Below are positions 53,801 to 64,000 of a stretch of 64,000 bases of DNA, piece after piece (position 1 is the first letter of the stretch; every line of letters begins with the position of its first letter). Under the pieces are notes generated by a model. It was not told the DNA's origin, did not search any database, and saw only the letters and a list, made by a program, of their open reading frames with translations. Source of the DNA: Amblyornis subalaris (taxonomy: Eukaryota > Chordata > Aves > Passeriformes > Ptilonorhynchidae). Location of the stretch: the NCBI GenBank assembly GCA_018881555.1, contig JACAXG010000032.1, positions 1,128,837 through 1,192,836 on the forward strand. Direction: 5' to 3'. Made by a program: the position numbers and the translations under genes.

Positions 53801-56260
53801 GAAATTGGCATGAAGAATGTAATAATCCGTGTTTCCAACCAAGGTCTCCTCAAAGAGCAGGCAATGAGGGAGAGCTTCACCAGCCAGCTGTAAGGATTTT
53901 ATGGAGTTGGTAATGCCTGGTTGTACTGTTGAGGGCAGAACGGAAGAGCACAGCAGCAGCTCTGCAGATAGAGGTGATAAGACCGAGTACAATCAGCCCA
54001 ACTGCAATGTGGTTTCTCTGGTAAGAAACCCGTCAGGAGCGCAAGGGCAGAGCCACGCCCTGCCTGTTTCCTCAGATGCAGCACAAGCTCCCAAACAGCA
54101 AGGCCAAGAGAGGGTGGAGGGAGCACGTGGCCATTCCAGGTACTCTGAGACAATCCTTGGCATTGCCATTCGCTGTCGGGGCATTCAGGAAAGGGCCCAA
54201 GCCAGATACTGGTTTCTGCTGAGACCCCAGCTGCAGTGCTGCATCCAGCTCTGGGGTCCCAGCACAGGCAGGACGTGGACCTGGAGGAGTGAGTCCAGAG
54301 GTGGGACACCAAGATGATCAGAGGGAAGGTGCACCTCTCCTATAAGGAAAGGCTGGGAGATTTGGGATTGTTCCGTCTGAAGAGAAGGCTTTGAGGTGAC
54401 CTAATTGTGGCCTGAAGGGAGCCTACAGGAAAGGGGGAGAGGGACTATTTACAAGGACAGGGAGTGACAGGACAAGGGGGAATGGCTTCAAACTAACAGA
54501 AGGCAGGGTTAGATTGGGTATTGGAAAAAATTCTTTGCTCTGAGGGTCGTGAGACATTGGAACAAGTTGCCCAGAGAAGTTGTGGATGTCCCATCTCTGG
54601 AAGTGCTCAAGGCCACGGTCGATGGGGCTTTGAACGAGATGATTTTTAAGGTCCCTTCCAACACAAACCATTCTGTGATTCTCTGATACTTTGGGGTTTT
54701 TTCTATTTTGTAATAAGCAACTAACTTAAACTGGGCCATTAGTAGGAATAGCTTGGACCAATGTGCTGAATAAAACTGTGTTTGAGAGACATGACGGGGC
54801 CACCTTTAACCAAGACACCTTCAGGAGCTCATTTCTACAACTGCTGCAGCCACATCACGGCAGCTGCATTCTGTGACCCAGTACTGAAATGAAGGCCAGC
54901 AACAGAGGCCAGGGTAGTGGCAAAGGAGAGCAGGACCTTTTAAAGGATTTGAGAAAGCTGGTGCACATCAGATCCTGGCAGATCTAATTACCAATTTANT
55001 AACAGGATATCAGCCTGTCCTAAATGAAAGAACTGTTAGTGAAATGGAGGTGCAACCCACCTGCAGTGATCTGGGATATCCACCAAAAACGGGTTGTGAA
55101 AAACCTTTAATTTCTTTATGGAGAGGGGAGCGAGAAAAAATTTACTCCACTCAGTGTATAACAATCTGTAAGAGAGGGATTTATGGGCTTATTAATTAAC
55201 AAACTCAAATAAATGCAGCTTTGTGGGTAAAATGAACATCTGGAGAGAGAAGACCATGAGCCGTGGTCACTGGCCAGATCACCAGTCTTGCTTCTCTGTG
55301 CTTGTTCTCTCTCTCATCTCCGAGAGATATCACCTGGAGTCACCTCTGAAGCTTTGCTGTCTGACTGCTCATGTTGGGAGTGTTCTCCTTACACATATAC
55401 AAGAAAACAGCACAACTGTTTGAAATACTCCCATCAAAACATCCATTAGTTGAAAACCAGGCAAATAGTTTAAAGTCCAGTTAAATAAAAATAACATCTT
55501 GACCCAGTGATGCTCTCGTTTTCTACAGCAAAGGGGAAAAANGAGCCTAATGGAAAGAAATCAGACTCAGACATGGCAAAGTAACAGCAAAGAGAAAGCT
55601 TTGCTGATCAGGTCCTGCTCCTAAATCCAGGTAAATGACAGTCTACACATCTTCCTGTCTCCAGAGGAGAAACCAGCATTTCATGAATTCATATGAGCAG
55701 CAAATGAAATGAATATTGCTCAGACTCAAGTGCCAGAGGCCCAGTGCACAGTGTTTGCAGGCTTTGTAAACAGCAGCAGCTGATGCAGCCCAAAAACCCT
55801 GGTGTGTTCAGCAGCCGCATCATCCCACAGTTCAGATGTCTTTTGAAAAGTGGATGCACATAATCCTGCTCTATTCCAGCCTTGCTCAGTTCCAGTAGAA
55901 AATTTTACACTAGTTTTGCTATTGTAAAGGCACAGAATTAGACCAACACTGCATGTCTTTGACAAGCAGCACTTTCCATCTCTTCAGCAAGCAAATTTTG
56001 GCCAGAGTTGAGGGGCTATAGGCAGGGCAGGGGAGATGGAGAGTCAGCAATACTGTCCCAGCAGCCCTTACTTGCATGTTCCTGGTACCTCTGGTCCCCC
56101 AGAGATCGTCTGCTGGGCAGTGCACAGAGTTATGTGTATTTCATATATAGAGGAATAATTAACAAAAAANGTGTTGGTGATTGTTCGAAGAACTTCTTGT
56201 ACAGCAAAAAGCATTCCAGTGGCCAGAAGAGAAAAAACAGGAAGAGAAGCTGTAAAGTAT
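50897..56260. other. Intergenic region between SF3B6 and FKBP1B
   Basis: About 5.3 kb with no recognised exon on either strand. It holds a CR1 (54,205-54,688), an AT-rich microsatellite near 52,775-52,805, and a stray plus-strand AATAAA at 51,813-51,818 that might mark a longer SF3B6 3' end. The reading frames here are short, have no recognisable domains and lack splice context. Confidence 0.7.
54205..54688 (+). mobile_element. CR1 LINE fragment, sense
   Basis: Nearly 480 bp of sense CR1: GCATCCAGCTCTGGGGTCCC, GAGGTGACCTAATTGTGGCC, GGAACAAGTTGCCCAGAGAA and the terminus CCATTCTGTGATTCTC. It lies in the gene desert between SF3B6 and FKBP1B. Confidence 0.9.
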
Positions 56261-56266
56261 CAAGAT

Positions 56267-56828
56267 TTTATTGTTTTTTATATATACTTATAATTCTTAA
56301 ATGAGACAGTATCTTTTAAAACAGCAGCAAGCAGAACATACAAGTTGAGAAAAGTGGCAGCGCAGGTAACTCTGTTTGGCTAATGCCCATTCATGTACAA
56401 GGCGTACATTGGATTTTTTTTTTTTGAGCACCTTTTGTGGTTTTTATTTTTTCTTGGTTTAAGTGTACAGTAAGGCAGTGGTTTTTCCAATAAGGAATAT
56501 ATATATATTTATATTTATATTTATATATATTTTCAGTCATCACCGTGAATTCTTCGGACATGCAAATTAAATAAAATGTACAACTTGAAAATGTTACACT
56601 GGGAGACCTTTTTTCCTCCGAGCAAAGCTTCTAATAAAAGGCAAATACAGACACCACAAAGTTAAAAAAGAGAAGAAAGGCATAAGAAACCAAGCGTCAG
56701 GCGCTACTGACGGGACAGCTCGAGCAGGGGAGGTTGGGATTCCAGTGAAGATTTCTCCTGCCGCTGGCAAGGCAGGAAAGAACGGATGGTTATTAACAGA
56801 TGTCTCCAGCCAGCTCCCTCGGGAAGGT
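56267..56828 (-). other. FKBP1B: Probable FKBP1B 3' UTR
   Basis: Follows the stop on the minus strand. Candidate AATAAA signals are at 56,443-56,448 and 56,267-56,272. It contains a (TA)-rich run at 56,499-56,532 and a long T run. Confidence 0.55.
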
Positions 56829-59629
<2,801 letters not shown>

Positions 59630-62600
59630 CTGCCAAAACAAGACACACAGTTTCAGTTTGAGCTACATCTAAATTTACGTGCTGGAGGAGAGGAAAGGAG
59701 TGAAAAATTAATGTCTTGGTCACATCAGTTGCTTATTTCCATTTTCACTTTGAAGCCTCATCCACAACGGATAAGGCAGGAGAGTCAACTGCAGTAGTAC
59801 CATAATGTTACCTCTGTCTTCCTGTAATTTGGGTTCTAAAATGGAAATATATTATTTTTATTATTCTCAATGCAATAGGTTATAATCCATATTGCACCAA
59901 ATATTGCACAGACATACAGAAGAACTGTTGTTTGCACAGTGGAGCTCCCTGCCTAAGCGGATAAAAGTGGGCAAGGAACAAGAGGGTGGCAGAAGAAGAG
60001 ACAATCCCAACACGGGTGCCTGCCCCAGGCCTGCCCCTAATAATGTGTGTGACACAAATGGGGCCATCCCATACCATGTGTGCAACTTCTACACAAAGTG
60101 ACAACTGCATGTGTCTCCTCCTTACACAGAAAGAAGATATGCTGCATTCACAAATATGAAAATAGCAAAGACATTTATATGAATGTTCCACTACCCTTGT
60201 TCTGTACNTTTTCATTCAGCCACGAGAGACGGTCACAGAACACGTTATTCATTCCTTTGGATGGGCTGTTTCAACCCATGGGTTTTGAACACATGCCCAG
60301 ATTCCTCAGCAAATGGGTAAACCTTCACAGAGCACCACATTATCAGCTATTCTCATTTTCTTTTCAAACCGTGGATAATTATGGTAGCTTTCAATTTAGA
60401 AGTAAGTACCTGCTACTTAAAATGCTCTGGATATTGCAAGGTTGGGCTGATATTTATATATTACAATCAATCCTTCCTTTGTACTGCTGTAGTGCCAGTG
60501 TTGTGGGCATACACCACAATTCTCCTATGCAGGGGGTTGTACAAAGAAAAGTTCATTAATCTGAGAAAGCCTCTGGTTGAAAAGAACAGTCCAGCTTTGA
60601 AAGAAAAAGCTGAGAAAAAGTGTCTTTAAGATACAGTATCAAAGATACAGTCTTACCAGTTTCTTTCCATTAAAGAATTATATTAACAGATCAGCCTGGT
60701 GGACAAATTTTATTTTTCAGTGAAAACCATCAGTTATTGTCCCAACAACAAAAAAAGAGAGACATATTTTGCTTGCTTTAAAAGTCTGTGCTACGAATCA
60801 AAGGTAAATATGAAGAGATGTAGCAGAATGAAAAACAGAGACTAAAAAGATAGGACTCATTTTACCAACCTTTAGGCTTGTAAGATGTAGCCAGCTACTT
60901 CTGAGCTAATTACTAAAGTCAGAGAAAAATGCACTCTCAGGGGGCAATTCATCTAACCAAATCTAGTGATCTACATTAGGACATAATGAATCACATCCCA
61001 GCAGTGCCTATGTCTTTGCAATGAATAAAGTGAATTTCTAACAACAGCTCAGACATAGGTGTCTCCAAATTCACTGGTAGTTAAATCAGTGGCGATGGCA
61101 TTCTGGACTTGCAGTCCTGAGCACTCAATGTTTGATTGTTCCATGGGGTTCTCTCTCTGGATATTTTATATCAATATTAAAACCAAATGCCATATTAAGG
61201 CAAATTAGCCATTGGCAAAGTCCAACATTTGTCAAAGTTGGTCCTTCAGACACACCTATGTGTGTGCATAAGTTCTTAGAAGGAAAAACNTGGAATAACC
61301 TGCCCATAAGGAATGTTTCATAACCACCACCATTAGAGCTGGTAATAGTCCTTTAGTTTTTCACAGTAANATAATGTCTTGTATGAGTGCTCAGCTGCAA
61401 GTACATAAAACCAGAGATTCACAGAATCACAGAATCTGTTAGGTTGGACAAGACCTCTCAAATCAACACCATCTTGTCCAATAGACCATGTCACCGAGCG
61501 CCACATCCAGTCTTTCCTTAAACACCTCTCGGGATGGTCACTCCACCACCACCCCAGGCAGCTCATTCCAGTGTCTAATCACCTTTCTGTGAAGAAACTC
61601 CTCCTAACGTTCAACTTAAACCTCCACTAGCACAGCCTGAGGTCATGTNGTCTTAACCTGTCACTTNTTACTTTGGAGAAGAGACCAANCCCCACCTGGC
61701 TACGCCCTCCTGTCAGGGAGTTGTAAAGAGTGATAAGGTCCTCCCACAGCCTCTTTTTCTCCAGACTAAACACTCACAGCTCCCTCAGCCATTCCTCATA
61801 GGACTGACTTACCCTCTACACCCTTCCCCAGCTCCGTTCCCTTCTCTGGACTTGCTCCAACCCNTCAATGTCCTTCCTGAATTGAGCGGCACAGAACTGG
61901 ATGTGGCACTCAAGGTGTGGCCTCACCAGGGGGAAATGCACATATTATGCAATGTATCAGCTCAGTGATACCCCCAAATCCCTCCNCTCAGGCTGGGAAG
62001 CCACAGCAGCTCCTGCACAAGGCTTTCCAGCTACAGACTAAGATGGACTCATTTGTAATATAGAAATCCAGCCTGTATATGGGGGAGGGCAGGCACGGAG
62101 AAGCAGCTCAAGGGAAACTCTCAGGCATATCATATAATCCTTTTTGAAGTATTTGATCTTAAATTTAAGTGACAGTCCTTCCTCACAGCAATTTTATTTT
62201 NAAACATTTCATAAAATGTTATGATTCTATGAAACGGAAGGAGACTATCACAGAATCCCAATATTTAGTAGTTTTAATATTAAAACTTAGTACTGTCATT
62301 ACAGTTTGCATGTTCAAACAGTATGCAAACATTAATTATTCTTCACATTAGCCCAAAGAAGTAAAGAAGATATTTATTATAAAATAGCCTCTGTCTGGAA
62401 GTTCAGATTGAGATGCAAAGTTCCACAACACTTTGTAACTAAATCCTATTGAAACACTTAGCTTAAAGCTCTGATTGTTTACTGAACACCCCACATCGAA
62501 CCAGCAGCAGAATCAGAATTAACTCTTCAGAGATTCTGACAGCTCGTGGACAATGCTTCCCATTTAAAGTAACATTTCCATCGGCCCATGAGCTTGCTAG

Positions 62601-64000
62601 TCTGATATATCATATAAATACTAACTCATTTCACTATGAAAAGGCCACAGAAGATGTGTTAGGCCTCGCAGAAGAAAAAAGGCTTTTCTATATTTACAGC
62701 AACATCCTATTTTCAGCAACAGCTGAAAACTCATGAGGTTACAAACTCATAAATGTAACGTCCTCTGTCATCACCTTACTGCTTTTGGAGGACAAACCGG
62801 GATTCAAAGAGTCAAATGTGTCTGTATTCACTGAAGCTCTGGCAGGAGGGTCAATTTTTATGTGAGTGCCCTTTAAATGCACATCTAGTCTAGAAATAAA
62901 TCAGAGTCCCCATGTGCCCTGAAGAAGTTCCAATACAGATTTAGATCTGAACTTTAGATCTTTTTTACCTCTATTTCTGAGAGTTAGAGTTGACTATGCA
63001 GGCTCCTGGGAGCTAAAACAGCACAATGCTTTATTTTCCCTCTTGCTAATGCATCAATTGATTTTTTTTTTTGGTGAAAAAATTGATTTAGTTAATATTC
63101 TCCAACAAGGACGGATGCCCATTTTCAGCCTGCATCTTTGTTTATCTAACAAAGCTAACAGCAAGGAGAAAAAAACCCACAATCTGGAACTCAGCAACAA
63201 CATTGTTTTGCAAAGTCAGAACCATCAATAAGAGTTTTGACTGAGCAAGGACATCTACATGCCTATATGCTTCCTTGTTACAGAAGGAACTATATGGTTC
63301 CTTGTTACAGAAACCTTACATTGGTTTCTGAAAGGTAACAATCATTGTATTAAAATAATTAATTGTACAAACTTGGTTATCAGAATATGGCACAGATTTG
63401 AAAACATTCTGATCTATAAGGTGTCCTAATTGATAATTAGGTTTTAAAAATTAGGTGGCTGTAGAAAAGGAGACGTTTCAGACCATGGGTCCTGCTGAAT
63501 CACTGATGTTCAGCTCATTGAAGCTGCAGATTAAAGAGCAGACGGACCATTTTGTTAAGGAACATNACCACGGATCCATCCAAACTGCCAAGACTACAGT
63601 GCCATTTGGGCTAAATCAGCAGTGAAAACGGAACTTCAGTCTAGGTTCAACACAAGTTATTANGTCTTATTAAAACACAGGTGTGTCTGCAGGTGTGTCT
63701 GCACTGCTTTTAAACATGAATTAACTGAGGTCACCCGACCTCAGCTAAGATCCCATCATTGAAGTCTGTTTCCTAAGGGGAGAGGGCTAATGAAATGACA
63801 NTGTCTGCACTTGCCTAATAACTTCTGAATCTTTGAGCCAATTTCAACCACGTTTGGCACAGCAGTAGGGATCATACTGACATAAAGATCCTACGTATGT
63901 AATGAAAAAAATCTGCATAGGAAAAAGAGCCTGTAAGAGCTTCTACCAAGAGAAAGGCTCAATCTTTTTTATCAGAGAAACTCTATTATTGAAGACAGGT
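59630..64000 (-). other. FKBP1B: FKBP1B intron (upstream exons not in window)
   Basis: No FKBP1B N-terminal exon was recognised. It holds one antisense CR1 (61,418-61,930) and small direct repeats near 63,270-63,315 and 63,679-63,703. The rest is AT-rich and featureless to me. Confidence 0.65.
61418..61930 (-). mobile_element. CR1 LINE fragment, antisense
   Basis: About 510 bp of antisense CR1. Landmarks are AGAATCTGTTAGGTTGGACA, GGGATGGTCACTCCACCACC and GAACTGGATGTGGCACTCAA. Several N calls cluster here (61,650-61,864). It lies in an FKBP1B intron. Confidence 0.88.

Noticed and set aside
53901..54317. Overlapping 137-138-codon frames on both strands near 54 kb
   Set aside because: They overlap the 5' part of a CR1 fragment, show no domain and have no transcription signals.

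Overview
The window is avian nuclear DNA, most likely from a songbird (Passeriformes). The evidence is many fragments of the CR1 LINE in both orientations, one tRNA-Ile-headed SINE with a CR1-like tail that resembles the passerine element TguSINE1, avian-type endogenous retrovirus remnants, and compact genes of vertebrate structure. No bacterial, plasmid or phage content is present. Exons were placed by eye from reading frame, GT-AG (once GC-AG) splice sites and recalled vertebrate protein sequences. Every predicted exon set keeps frame across its junctions, except PFN4.

Layout, left to right. (1) 1-~26,200, plus strand: the 3' half of ITSN2 (intersectin-2), 18 exons encoding the end of SH3B, then SH3C, SH3D, SH3E, DH (RhoGEF), PH and C2, ending at a stop at 24,897. 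A 12.8-kb intron after SH3E holds a candidate alternative last exon (from 9,473) that would produce the short, GEF-less isoform. (2) ~26,660-34,700, minus strand: a FAM228-family gene (FAM228A by position), four coding exons, 149 codons, tail-to-tail with ITSN2. (3) 34,380-35,050: a CpG-island promoter with two CCAAT boxes, placed to serve FAM228A and probably PFN4. (4) 35,050-37,600: endogenous retrovirus debris, with an LTR, leader, gag-like and protease-like fragments on the minus strand and a second LTR-like segment on the plus strand. (5) 38,098-40,894, plus: PFN4 (profilin-4), apparently decayed; first and last coding pieces are recognisable, the first is frameshifted and the middle was not found. 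(6) ~41,640-47,330, plus: TP53I3 (PIG3 quinone oxidoreductase), five coding exons, with a candidate p53 element in its probable upstream exon. (7) 47,380-50,915, plus: SF3B6 (SF3b p14), complete, behind a CpG island. (8) 56,260-64,000, minus: FKBP1B (FKBP12.6/calstabin-2), only its last two coding exons; the first exons lie beyond the window.

Gene order and relative orientation match human 2p23.3 (ITSN2, FAM228A, PFN4, TP53I3, SF3B6, FKBP1B), which supports the calls independently of sequence similarity. The genes act in unrelated processes (endocytosis and Cdc42 activation, p53 response, pre-mRNA splicing, ryanodine-receptor regulation), so the arrangement is conserved synteny and not a functional operon. 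I see no undescribed biological system here. The observations most worth checking are the PFN4 decay, the retroviral block between the CpG promoter and PFN4, the ITSN2 short-isoform exon with a long-range hairpin in its UTR, and the p53-like site upstream of TP53I3.
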